Shown here: positions 22,057-33,718 of the stretch, in pieces
Numbering within the stretch: position 1 is the stretch's first letter
Layout: each line of letters begins with the position of its first letter
Translations under genes and position numbers: made by a program
The notes under the pieces: generated by a model
The model's input: only the letters and a program-made list of their open reading frames with translations
The model's database searches: none
What the model was told of the DNA's origin: nothing
Origin: Viridothelium virens
Taxonomy: Eukaryota > Ascomycota > Dothideomycetes > Trypetheliales > Trypetheliaceae
Direction: 5' to 3'
DNA length: 64,000 nt
Assembly (NCBI GenBank): GCA_010094025.1
Contig: ML991772.1
Span: forward strand, 248,001 to 312,000

Positions 22057-24137
22057 TCATTCTATACTCATTTTCATCAAACCGTCGTGAGTATCAGTCA
22101 TCCCCTGCATTCCCACCCTCTTAGGACCTGGAACCTGTGTGGATGAAGTCATGCTTGAGGCACTGTTCGATCGTTCGCCTTGGGCTTTCCCTTCAGAGGA
22201 CCCTTCTCGACTAGCTTTTGACTGAGGCCACCAACCGCCATCGCGCTGAGAGGGTGACTGTGCTAAGATGGGGCTATTCTGGACACTCATGCCCGGGGAT
22301 ACAGCACGACGCTTAAATGAAGTCACGTCAAAATCATCATCTCTCCTTCTCTTGCTGACTTTCTTTGCCATCTCTGCAGGGGTCGGTAACGAAGGTAGCT
22401 GAGGGGTACCTGCTTGGGCATCCCGTTGAAATGTTTCAATCGACTGTGTAGCCGGGGTTGCGGATGAAATTTGGCCAGTTGTAATGGAAGAGAGTGAGTC
22501 TGCATTAATGTCCTCCCCGACAGCGGAAGAACTGCCGCGATGCATCGGCGGGGTTCTCATACCCCCATCAGGATTGTTCCAGAAGACCTTAGCATCCGAG
22601 TGAATAGATGCATCTCGCACGAGGTTACCAAATGGATTGTCAGTCTCGGTGGTAGGGATATCAATCCGCATGCCGTCTTCATCTACAGAATCTCCTTCTG
22701 CAGACTCCGGGATTGTGGGAGTGAGGTTAGGTGAAGAGCTTCCGTTGGGCAAATTTTGATCGCGATCTCCCTCACTTTCCCTGACTTGGCGAACGATCTC
22801 TGCTTCGCGACGAACTTCACTATCCACGGGTGTACTTTCTTCCAGAAGCGTTGCCCGAATGCGTGCAAATCCTTTTGTTTTTGGCTGTGAAAGTTAGAAA
22901 TGCTATATGTCGAAGATCGACATGGACATACTAGAAGATTACCTCGCCTGGTAACCGGTCTTCTGACCACCCCAGGTGTAGATGGGGTCTGCCTGTTCGT
23001 CTCGTCTCCACTATCATTGCCTGATGATATATGAAGTTCGTTTGTTACTATTGATATACTTTCGCGCCGAGAAGCGCCAGACCTCATGGTATAATCTTTG
23101 TTGAAGTATCCGCCGCTCTCCCGCATCGGAGGTGGGGACGCGGTGATGGGACTTGCAAGTGAACTTTGCCCGCTCGCACTGCTTGAGCTCTTCCTACTCC
23201 GTTGTTGGCGTAAACGCGCCCGCTGATAATTCATAAGGCTTGCTGTCGCTGGCGAAAAATTTCCAGACCATGCTGTTGTCGGACTTGACAGCGCCATTGC
23301 CTGAAATGGAGTAGCTGCTCCTGGATTCATCGCCTTATGGGCTTGAGGTGTTGTCATCATGTCATTGCCTTCATCTTGATCCATGAGCTCGTCCTCATCC
23401 GAGCTGCTACTGGATGACTCTGCGCCAAGCATGCTCACACTCCCCAGAGAGCTTGACACCGCAGTCTTATCCAAGCTACCAGATGTAGGCCACATTAAAT
23501 TACTACCGATACTCGGAGAGTCTAGCGACATACTACTGCCCGGTTTTCGCGGTGGTATCATGAGACTTTTTTGTATAACGGTAGGGGACGAGTCGGGAGA
23601 AGATTGATCGGCGAGAGTAGAATGATGAAGGTTGGTGCATGCGCGCGAGAAGTCAAGACCGCGAGAATGCCGTGGTAGAACTGTTGCGGGGGAGCCGTAT
23701 GTCTCGTGAGTATCAAGCTGTGGTGACAGAGGTCCGCGACTTCTGGCGCTTGTAGAGCTTAATGACATGAGCTCACTAGGGGGCATTTGCAACGAGAGAC
23801 CTTTTGACGAGAAGTCTGATCTTCTGGGGGTCCTTGGTAGTGCTGGGAGGTCTGTTGGTACGGCATGGTCGTCTTTAGAGACTCGACGCGATTCTCGAAA
23901 GTTTGGTGAGGGTGAGAGGACTGATGTGGAGTCGGAAACCGAACGTTGCTTCCTAGGCGATTTGGCCACAGCAGCGTTTTCCCGTGAGATTGACCCATCC
24001 AGTGTCTTGTCCGCGTGCGAAGTGTCATGGCAATAGGCGTGCAGCCCGCTGGTCAACTGACTCTCAAGCCTGGGTTTCGACGGTGGGCTGGACAAGGCCA
24101 AGACTGAGGGAGAACGCGGGCGCTTTGGAGCCTCCAT
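22057..24137 (-). CDS. Serine-rich, mostly disordered protein of unknown function
   Basis: A 677-residue protein in two exons, 24137-22932 and 22884-22057. The 47-bp intron (GTATGT..CACAG) is confirmed by the conserved-looking junction RRGNLLPKTKGFARIRATL. The start is the ATG opening MEAPKRPRSPSV. The N-terminal 390 residues are Ser/Pro-rich with many SP and TP sites (potential CDK or MAPK targets), a serine run followed by DEDELMDQDE, and basic patches. The block around the intron, which continues LEESTPVDSEVRREAEIVRQV, is the only part that looks structured. A KKVSKRRRDDD segment could be a nuclear localisation signal. The composition suggests a nuclear regulatory protein, but I do not recognise a named family. 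Confidence 0.8.
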
Positions 24138-26630
24138 ACCGGCGGTCCAGTCGTCATATGCAGTACAGATATCTGACAATTCTCATACAGGATCATGACG
24201 AATTTGAAGGAGAATGAGCTTTGAACGCCGCTCTGCGACGTCGCTGCATGGAGCCGCCTTGAGCACCAATCGGGTTAGGTACTGACTGGCCCCCCCAGTA
24301 ATCATCTTTATGCTATGCTATCTATTTTTCCCTTTCCAACGTCTATAAATACTCGCTGGTTTTTGATCTACATACCAGCTTACCGTTTGGACATTATGTA
24401 TCGGTACTTTCCATGTCTACTTAATTGCTACTGCAATGCATTGCACCCTACGGAGTACTGGACCGATAAGATGGGCCCCACAATGCAATCTCCGATGGCA
24501 TTCCGAGGTTGACTTGTCCACAATACTGAATGATATGCCTGATCCTCAAATAAGCAAAAATGATAGATGAAGAACCATTTCGTAATTTATGTGTCTAGAT
24601 ACGAGTCATCGTAGTGAGATGATCGGCATCAAGCACTACCTGCCACACAGCACTTCTACCCAAGCAAGAAAACACGGTTGCTTTTTCACGAAAACAGGAT
24701 GCCAGCAACATACCCAGCTAATATCCTCCCAGTCAGCTTTCCAGATATTGAGAATCTGGAGTCTCCATTCTCGATCTTCTCGCTTTATTTTTCCGACGCA
24801 GCGGCAAAGAGTACCGTTGTTTCAAGGCTCACTTTTCCTCCCACCATCTAGCTGCGGCTTATCTGTCATTTGATGATTCGGAAAGCCGCTGACGCCCGAA
24901 ACCTCGAACGTACTGTTTCGTGATAGAGCTGCATCTGAGGACAGATCTAGATGGACGCTTAAACCATCCCTTTACTGAGGCTCGGCAAGCTTGGGGGAAG
25001 TTGGATGCAAGAAAGATGAGGAATTGTCTTGAGGTACGACGGGAGAGTTGAAATTCGTTATGTGGGTAGATTGGTGAGAACGATACCAAGAAGCATTCAA
25101 CTCTATCATGCTGGAATATACCGGAGTCCCAAGGCAGGATGGAATAAAGGCTGTCGCTTTGGTGCTACCTTTTGTCTCGTCTTGCGTAGACTGTGACATA
25201 ATTTCCTCTTTCATTTTAGCTGGCTGCGAGGATAGCTTGCTCATGCAAAGTGATGCTGTTAAGACTCTACGTGCGTTTTGAGGCCCACTATACCCAATAG
25301 AGTTCAAGTTCTCACTCCTATTGTTTTGCTTCCTTTTTGATCCCCGTGCAGTGGGACGAAAATGTGTTGCAAAGGAGCTGAGCTCAGTGCGACTGTTGCT
25401 CAAGCCTAAATAAGCAGTAACCCAAGATCTACGGCTTGAAGGGGGCTAATCGTTGCCTTCTATTCGTTTTCGATGAGCTTGTTGAAGCAGTCCATCTCGC
25501 TGATGTTGAGATTGGTCCTGGTTGATGGAAGAGAACCCATTTACCCAATGTTGGCTTGAGTCGACCATCCTGTGATTACTATGTCAGCTTCATTGAAAAT
25601 GCGAGCCTCGAACAAGCACGTCGAGCTCTACTAAACACATTCTGGCTTTGGTTCAGATGACGTATCACAGACCGTTGCGCCGCGTGCACTTCGCATCTTC
25701 CCCAAATCTAAGCTCTTGTACCTAGCTATTGTTAAGCATTGAGAGTTGGAATGTTCAGATTGTATCATATGAAGATGTACCGAGGTCTTGAAACAGAACA
25801 GGGCACTGGTATTTCTAGGATGAAATATTCGGGATTCGTTCGGCTTCGTTAGCCGATAAACCAGAGCACACACCTATCTCCTGCAAAACTAGGACAATGA
25901 TTGACTACAATCTGGCCAGTGGAATGATACGCCTATTTGTGATTTAGCTCCTAGGAGGTAAGCTGGGGGCCGCTGGAACATATAGTTATCTCCAACCCGA
26001 CCTTCGGACTGGGAACGGAATCCCTGAAGAACTCAACCTCTCGTATACGTCATAATTGGCATTCATTGACGCCTACCGAACGGGCCAGGCCGTGCTCTCG
26101 TGCTGGGTGCAAGCTTTCCAGGTCGGCTCCCCACGTTTCACAAGGAAGATATTCCCGTTTTTTTAGATACCGAGCCTATCGCATTCTTCCATGCAGAAAA
26201 GGTACTCTAGCACTGTTTTCGGCTTTCCTCCACCTTGAAATTTTGTGAACGACTGGCAGCTACCAAATCCTCACCGAGGCCCTGTTGCCCCACTGGAGCT
26301 TTTAGCCACATCACAGGATCACGAAACCTTGAGATTGTTCGTCCTCACTGCGGCGTGCCGTTGGTGTGCATCCTCCACGCCTCCCCACCTCTGCGCCCAC
26401 GGCCAGAGACGCCAGGCTAGCTACAAACCACAGTTCGAGCAAAGTCCGGCAGCCTTTGCGAATCATCACGCTTCGCCACTTTCGCCGCTGCTGTCTCATT
26501 GGACTAACAAGGCTCTCATCCGCCCCCTCAAACCGGTAACTAATCTGGACTGCTCCGCACTCGTCGCTTGCTCACCAAGTCAGCGGGACTGCTTGTAGTC
26601 TAAGCACGACCCGAACTTGGACTGACAGAT
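24138..26630. other. 2.5-kb region with no certain gene
   Basis: The best frame is minus strand 25403-24972 (143 codons, Ser/Asn/Lys-rich, first in-frame codon TTG). Just upstream is a 39-codon ATG frame, 25568-25449, that I could not splice to it in frame. A minus frame at 25873-25631 and plus frames at 26066-26598 look like chance. The 26300-26600 stretch is the likely promoter of the lsb5 gene. I make no gene call. Confidence 0.35.
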
Positions 26631-28331
26631 ATGTTTGGCGGCTCGGTAAGTTCATCAAGTCCATTTCTTCCACTTTCAAACTTCCCTACTTTTCGACGTT
26701 GCGTTGCATTATTGATATCCATATCTCGGGACCCTATCATGACGTTCGTTATTCGATGTATGAACTACCCTTGCCCATATGATCCTGCTGAGCTTGGCTC
26801 AAACCCACCGAAATACCACTCCTCTCGATTGAGCTCTTCGCTTGGCAAGCCACCTCCATACTCCGAGAAGCCAGACATCCATATTTCTTCACACAAAAGA
26901 AAGATATCACAAGTTTCAACCTTTTCTTCTGAGCCTTCGTATATCAAACGTCCTTGCCGTGTGCCCAAATTGCAATATGCTTGTCCATCATGTAAATTGC
27001 GATATTTACGGGAGGTACTAAGACAATGGGTACTCAAACAGAGAAAACCGTACACAGCCATTACCGTTCAGATTGATCAACTTACTAGTGATCAATATGA
27101 GGAGAACGACATCGGTGGCATTGTGGACCTCATTGAAGTGATCAGACTCCAAGACTCCGGCCCAACAGAGGCGGCGAGGGCCCTTCGCAAGAAGCTGTAA
27201 GTAGATAGTGTTTAGCTATGCTGTGGCTCACAGGATTTCTTACAAGAGAGCTCTAGGAAATACGGAAGCGTGCACCGTCAATTACGCGCGCTGACGATTC
27301 TGGATGGCCTCATACAGAATGGAGGGAGCCGCTTCCAACGAACATTTGCCGACGAACCTCTGCTTGAACGTCTACGCATTCTAGCGAAGGATGACATGGT
27401 AGATGCCGAAGTTCGAGCAAAGTCCAATGTCATGTTTCGCCAATGGGCACATGCATACAAGTCTACGCCCGGCTTGCAAGGTATATCGACGCTCTACAAG
27501 GAGCTGCCACGAACTAAAAGGCCATTACCACAACAGTCAAAAGTGATCCGCGAGACGGAGATGGATGCCGAGAGTACTTCGACCCCAAACAGCCCGGCCT
27601 CACCTAGCTTTCCACGGTCCGCCCGCTCTGGATCCCTGAACTCTCCCTCTACTCCATCTGCATCATCGTCACGTCCCTCGGCATTTTCGACCGCGCCATC
27701 GAAGAGCAGTTCATCGATATTCAAAAAGGACAAGAAGGTTAAAGTCAAACCTGTTGATATCGCCAAGGAGAAGCCTCAACTTCTCGAGACTATTGCTTCT
27801 GCTTCAGTTGCCAGCACAAACCTCCTCAACGCCTTAAAGCTCGTCAATCGCGAACACAGCCGCGCGAACGACGAACCCGAGGTCATGAATCGATTTGAGC
27901 AGTGCAAAACCCTCCGCCGTCAAGTTTTACACTACATTCAAGCTGTTGAATCAGACGAATGGATCGGAAGTCTCATCAGCGCAAACGATGAGCTTGTCAA
28001 AGCTCTCATGGCTTTCGAGATCATGGATAAAAGCATCAGTGATGATAGCGATAGTGAAGCCGAGCTTGACCTAGGCGCTGGGAGGATGAACAAACCAACT
28101 CGTAAAGATGCGGAGAAAGCACTGGCTGGTCTTAGCTTGAATGAGGCGCCTCCGGCTAAACCGCCGAGGCCTGGAAGCATGCCGATGCCACCGATGCCCA
28201 GTTTCAAGGCCCCGGTAGACGATGAGAGTGAGGAAGAACTTGTGGAGGAGCTTGCAGATGAGAATGATCCGTTCGGAGATCAGAACGCTGTGAAGACTCC
28301 ACATGTGGAGAAGAGTGGCATGACTTGGTGA
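26631..28331 (+). CDS. lsb5: LSB5-like VHS/GAT adaptor
   Basis: This is a homologue of yeast Las17-binding protein 5, which links actin patches, ubiquitin and endosomal sorting. Three exons: 26631-26645 (only MFGGS), 27042-27196 and 27257-28331, 414 residues in all. The VHS domain begins KPYTAITVQIDQLTS and includes GPTEAARALRKKLKYG across the second splice, RQLRALTILDGLIQN and FADEPLLERL. A Ser/Pro-rich linker follows, then a helical GAT-type domain around 200-280 (EKPQLLETIA...VLHYIQAVESDEW), a proline-rich APPAKPPRPG stretch that could bind SH3 domains, and an acidic tail with NDPFG. The first intron is 396 bp, long for this genome, is a multiple of three and holds no in-frame stop. Confidence 0.9.
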
Positions 28332-29068
28332 GCCCTGCCCCCGGAATCGTGGCTTCTACATCATCTTAACACTATCTCAGGAAAGATGTGTGAATGAAAC
28401 GATTACGGAAAGGCTGAGTTTGGTATTGCGGCTTTGCTATTATATAAGATATCCGGTCAGGTTTGGGGGGTGTCTGGAGAGGTTTTCCATTAATGCCATT
28501 AATGTGTATTAGATGAAGAATTCGAGTGGCCCCAGTACTCTATCCAATGAGTGTGCGTCTTACTGAGACAGAAGACTGCGCACAGCACTCGGTTCACGCT
28601 GATTAGCAGGGGTCCATTTTGCTCCCACTCCCATGTCCCAATCCGGTAATTTTCACGTGTGAAAGGCTAATAATTACCCCATATTATCTCAGTAAGTATT
28701 TTATCAGAGCTTCTGTTCGTCTACAGAATGAGATGTGGCTTACGTGGTGGTGCATATACATAAGAGGTACCGCATACAAAGCGTCCAGCGCCACTCACGT
28801 GCGTCTTCAGCCTGATCTGTACCTTGCAGAGGCTTCGTTCGGAAAGTCATCTATTATATATTTCAGCATGTTTCAAGACCTGAGTCGCAGTGACACTACA
28901 AGAAACCTCTATTTGTAGCAGCCGCATCGACTATGTGTCGTGCATCAACAATCCAAGAAATCTGGTTGTCTACGAAACAACCACACCGTTTCTGCCTTGC
29001 GTAGGCGAGAGGCTCCCTACCTACATTGGTTTCAATGTCTTTCACTTCCACACAATCTTCAGGAAACC
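28332..29068. other. Intergenic, NLR promoter side
   Basis: Downstream of lsb5 and upstream of the NLR-like gene. A frame open from 28940 runs into the NLR coding sequence, but the first ATG in it is at 29069. No separate gene is seen. Confidence 0.4.
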
Positions 29069-32000
29069 ATGTCTAGTGCTAAAACCAAAGCCGCCGAATC
29101 TTCTACCAAGGCTACCTACTGGGAGAAAGCCTTTCAACGTCTCCCTCACGAAACCAGCGAGAAGCTGCAAAAATTCCTCGACCTAGCCAATTCCCATGAC
29201 CAGGTGGATTCTGATGAACAAACGGTCTCCGACGATGGAACTGACTTCAAAGTTAACACGGACGCCGAGTCGTTGCCCAACCAACTCCTGAAATTGTGCC
29301 AAAGGTCTAAGAAGAAATACAAAAAGAAGCAGTGGAAAATCCACGTGGGTCAAAAAGAGATAGTATTACATGAACTGTGGGATGATGCCATTGACGTCTT
29401 GAAGAGAGTCGAGGAACTTGGAGATGCTGTCGCTGGCGTCGATGCGAGGGCAAATCTCGGCTGGTCTATTGCGAAGGTGTTTTTTCGGGTAGGTTTCAGT
29501 TGAGGCAGCCTCGGAGTTGTCCACAATCCCTTCTCAAATCTGATTAAAGGTCCTTAGATCCCTGTCAAAAAGGCCGAAAATGCAGCGAGGGTAGCGGAGG
29601 GTCTCGGGAAGGCCATCATCGTTATGAGTCGAGGACGTGTTTACGAGCGTCAGCTTCGCAATTCTCGACCCGCCCTCGACACAGAAAATATCAAGAACTT
29701 TGAAAGATTTTTGGTGAAAATGTACGAACAAACTCTTCTTTTCTATGCTTCGGCTTACCGCCACTATACGGGCGGAGCTTGGTACCGCACCTGGTCTTCT
29801 GTATGGGAGCCCGATGCTATCACCAACTTCGAGAGAGACACAATTCAAATCCAAAAGGATATGCAAGATGAGGCTGCTACAATGTTTCAGATAGGTATTC
29901 AAGGCGATATGGTCGCAATATTCCAGGAATTAGGCGAGCTCAAGAGTCTCATCGAAAATCGACCTAGGAGGCACCTTGCTGTGCTTAAATGGCTATCAAA
30001 TCTCCCCTATATTGAATATCACCTAAATGCAAGAGATGGACGCACTGCTAAGACGGGAGGCTGGATCTTTCGCAGAAAAGAGTACGAGACCTTCTTGACC
30101 TCTGGAAACCCATGTATCCTGTGGATTCACGGTATTCGTAAGTTTTTCTAGTGTGAATTATCTACAGGTTCGTAGCTAATATCTGGATAGCCGGAGCTGG
30201 TAAGACCAAGCTGATCAGTACGCTTGTCGATCGGTTCAAACCTCAGTTGGTAGAGAGTGCCTCTGCTGTTGGTCAAACGGGGTATGGGCCTGACTACGAA
30301 ACAAAGGGCAAAGATGAGAGTGGTGGAAGCAGACACATTGTCCAATTTACTTGCCAAGTGGCCTTCTTTTACTGCAGAAGCGATAATGATGATAGAAGGT
30401 CCTCTGTTTTCATTCTTCGCAGCCTAATCAAGCAGTTAGCGAGCTCGTGTTGTGTTCTAACACCCGAAATCATGGATACGTATAGGCGCAAAGGCCCTGA
30501 TTCGGGCATAGAAAGCCTATCCATCCAGGATTGCAAAGAGATGTTGGAAAGTATCATAGACGTTAGCGGAGAGGTGCTCTTGATCCTTGATGCCCTGGAT
30601 GAGTGCTCGGAAGAGTCTAAAAAGAGTTTACTAGATGTGATCGATTTTCTGATCAAGTCCCACCTTCAAGTCAAGATCATCATCTCGAGTCGAGAGGACC
30701 CTGGCTTGTCCCGCTTAGAACAGAGTGCCAACGTGCGCATTTCTGCAACTGATAATGAAGACGACATTCTAAAGTTTGTCCGGCAGCGCATTTGCGACTT
30801 CAAAGCCGAGACACAAGATGATACCAGGGAATGCCCTCGAGTTCCACCATACTTGGAGAGCAAAATCATCGAAACGTTCAAGGGAAAAAGTCAGGGAATG
30901 TGAGTCCCCGTTCTGCTTCATAACAAACCCCCCGAAGAGCTCAACGCTGACTGTTGGCTCGCGTAGGTTTCAATGGGCAGCTATGATGATCGTGCATCTC
31001 CTATCTCTAAGCAGCGCCGACGAAATCAAGAATGCGCTCCCAGCTCTCCCCACTAATCTTACAGATATCTACTCCGAAGTATTTCAACTCATCGATCGCG
31101 AGACGGACGGTTGGCGGAATATTGCAACTTGCGCCTTTGTCTGGCTGCAGGCTGCCGGAGGATCGTGCGAGATGTCGATCGTAGTTGCTGCGGCAAGTCA
31201 GCATTTCAAGGGACATGGCGACATCAACAGAACCATGCAGGAAGCTGCTGATGTACTCCGAGTCTGTCGAAACTTACTAGTTGTGGAGCGTGACACTGTT
31301 CGGTTCTCCCACCTATCGATTCAGGAATATTTCAAAGACTACCGACCGGAGGCGCAAGACTGCCATACTTTTGCGGCACGGATTTGCTTGAGGACTTTGC
31401 TCTACTATAATACTGAAGAACGTAGCTCATCTCCAAAGCTAAACGACCTCTGGGATTACGCCTGCAAGAGCTGGTCGCGGCATGTCGCATGGGCGCCCAA
31501 AGATCCGGGCTTAGAGGACCTCCTCGATAAATTTCTGAAGCCTTGCCCTCCTTCGCCTGGATGTGCTCGTTGGCTGTCTCGGTTAGCAACTGACATGGTA
31601 CGGTTAACGGTTACCGAACATCAATCAGTACTCGGAACGCGCGCCGGGCTGTCATCCATTGTTTTCAGGCCAGATGACTGGCTGAGTCTCCCTCAGCCAT
31701 CACATATAAGCCACGAGAAAGGCCACGTAGTAGGAGCTTTCTCGCTACTAGATGCTCTCGTTGCTGGATATCTTTTCAAACTCCAATCAAGATCATGGAT
31801 GCGCCTTGACGGATTGCAAAGCATCATTATCGAGCTACGTCAGTATCGCCTCAGCGAACACTGGAGGTTTGCTGTCGGTTTTTCGGAGCGCTCAAGGATG
31901 CTCGGAAGCCCAGCATTGCGACATCGGTATTCCACCAGGCTAGAAAATCGTAACATCACAGTAGGACAGTGTTACGATAATCCGACGCATCATAGCAATG

Positions 32001-33019
32001 GACTCCGGAAAGCGGTCAGTCAAATACATAAGAACATTACTGAAGCAAAATCGCTATATTCGCTGCTCGTAATGTTTCTCACTTCTTTGATCTGGATGGT
32101 CGTGCGCCACCTATCGTCCAAGAACTGGCATTTCATGGAACTGGGATGGGCAGGTGTCCCTAACAATGACAAAATGATGGAAATTTGCGAGATCGAAGAT
32201 CTAGCGAGCTTTCTGGATGAAGTCACGCGAGCTATATGCGAGTACAATGTTCCAGGTAGATGGAAGGTGAAGTGGGAGATGGCCACCCTGACAACAACCG
32301 ACGGCCCTAATGGTGAGCATGCCGAGAAATGGAGCTTTGACGGATTGTTGCCAGTCTTTCAGTACTATAGAACAGCGGCACCTCAGTATCTGCAAGAGCT
32401 TGCTAGAGCTACATTACTCCTCCTGTGCATGAAGAGTCTCCGGCTCACGGAGTCAGAGCGACACCTAGTGGATTACCTGTTTAGCGTATTCGATTTGAGC
32501 CGTGATCTAGATTACCAGTACTTACGGATCCAGAATTTCGACCGGCGACCTCTGTTAGTAACACTGGATCAGTTGTACGAGCTTCGGCTTGTCGAGTTCC
32601 TGGTCGGTCACGGCGCTGATGTGAACTTTGTAGCGGAGGATAAGGCCGTAGGATCCTTCGGAACGGTATTAATTGCAGCGATTGGAAAAGCAGAGGAGCA
32701 GGGTGCTAGTATCGTCGAGGTCCTTCTCAAGTCGCCTGAATTGAAGGATGTCAACGTACTAGCACGAGTAGGCGATTTCGGTACTGCATTGATTGCAGCA
32801 TGCAAGTTGGGCAAAGAGGATATTGTCGAACTTCTCCTCCAACATTCCGACATCAACGTCAATGTGAAGGCGTCCATTGGTGATTGTGGGACCGCCCTGA
32901 TCGCAGCGTGCTCGATCAATGACATCGCTATCGTAAAGAAGCTCCTAGGTAAGCATGCTAACATTGGGCTTCATACAACGCAAGGCAAATATGCCACAGC
33001 TTTGACCGCCGCACTGTAG
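29069..33019 (+). CDS. STAND/NLR-like NTPase with ankyrin repeats
   Basis: Four exons, 29069-29488, 29558-30137, 30191-30899 and 30967-33019, with introns of 67, 53 and 69 bp, encode 1253 residues up to a TAG at 33017. The helical N-terminal region (about 1-310) resembles the conserved N-terminal domain of many fungal STAND proteins (DUF7708/Goodbye-like, low certainty). The nucleotide-binding domain begins at residue 334 with PGAGKTKL, rebuilt across intron 2, and has Walker B LLILDALDEC near 463-472 and a sensor-like IIISSRED. A winged-helix-like part ends FSHLSIQEYF. After a long middle region come ankyrin repeats from about 1110 (GTVLIAAI, GTALIAAC). Such proteins are candidates for non-self recognition. 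The same frame stays open for 233 codons beyond the stop, which falls within a repeat. Confidence 0.85.
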
Positions 33020-33718
33020 TGCGGCAGCGCTCGGCTAGTATCTCTGCTCCTCGATGAGGGTGCGCCAATCGATGAGCACCTCAAGAGTGTCATTCCCCAA
33101 GATATTTTAGAGGCTAAACGACGATGGGAATGCTTCACACAAATTGTCTTTACACCAGTAGTCACAAAATACGAGGATACCGACGAACGTGCGGTCATGG
33201 AAGAACAGTGTAATAGGGCCACCAAGCAACTTGGTGTTGCGTTGATATACGCTCAGCTCGACGTTGACATGGAATGGGCCGCCCCGTACAAGGAAGAAGC
33301 AATTCTCTGTCTTAGCCGATTCAGCCGTGATAGTCGAACTGATTTTCGTGGTGCCAATATTTTTGCGCCAGGCTTAGGATTCCAAGAGCTAACTCCGTCG
33401 ACGCTGAGGAGATGGCGAGAATGGTTGGTTGCCAGTGGCAAAGCGATGCAGACTGCCTTGACAGACATCCCATCTGGGTACATCAGAGCGATTGAGGAAT
33501 CGTGGAAGAAAATCGCGGACTCACTAATCAGCCTAATGAAAGCCCTTGAAAAGGATGAAGTCGGCTGGGAAGATCCTACTAGCTTCGATGACGATGCAGA
33601 GGCCGACGATGGATCATGGCTTCTTGAAGATCTTGACGATGAAGCTGAGGATGACGGTGACCAGGAGTTCGAGGATTCGGAAAGTGACGCTGATGACTGC
33701 GAAGACCAGACTATCTAG
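33020..33718 (+). CDS. In-frame 3' continuation of the NLR-like gene
   Basis: After the TAG at 33017-33019 the same frame continues without a stop for 233 codons. It completes an ankyrin-like unit (SARLVSLLLDEGAP), passes through a non-repetitive domain and ends in a strongly acidic tail (DDEAEDDGDQEFEDSESDADD). Such an acidic C-terminus and the repeat continuity argue that this was translated as the end of the upstream protein until recently, or still is in other strains. If translated separately, the first ATG is at 33197. No intron of normal length could remove the stop, since the nearest GT..AG pair spans about 23 bp. A sequencing error is also possible. Confidence 0.55.
   Translation, partial: CGSARLVSLLLDEGAPIDEHLKSVIPQDILEAKRRWECFTQIVFTPVVTKYEDTDERAVMEEQCNRATKQLGVALIYAQLDVDMEWAAPYKEEAILCLSRFSRDSRTDFRGANIFAPGLGFQELTPSTLRRWREWLVASGKAMQTALTDIPSGYIRAIEESWKKIADSLISLMKALEKDEVGWEDPTSFDDDAEADDGSWLLEDLDDEAEDDGDQEFEDSESDADDCEDQTI

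Noticed and set aside
33197-33718. An independent gene after the NLR-like gene
   Set aside because: It is in the same frame as the NLR-like gene and directly continues its ankyrin unit, so a separate gene is less likely than a split one.
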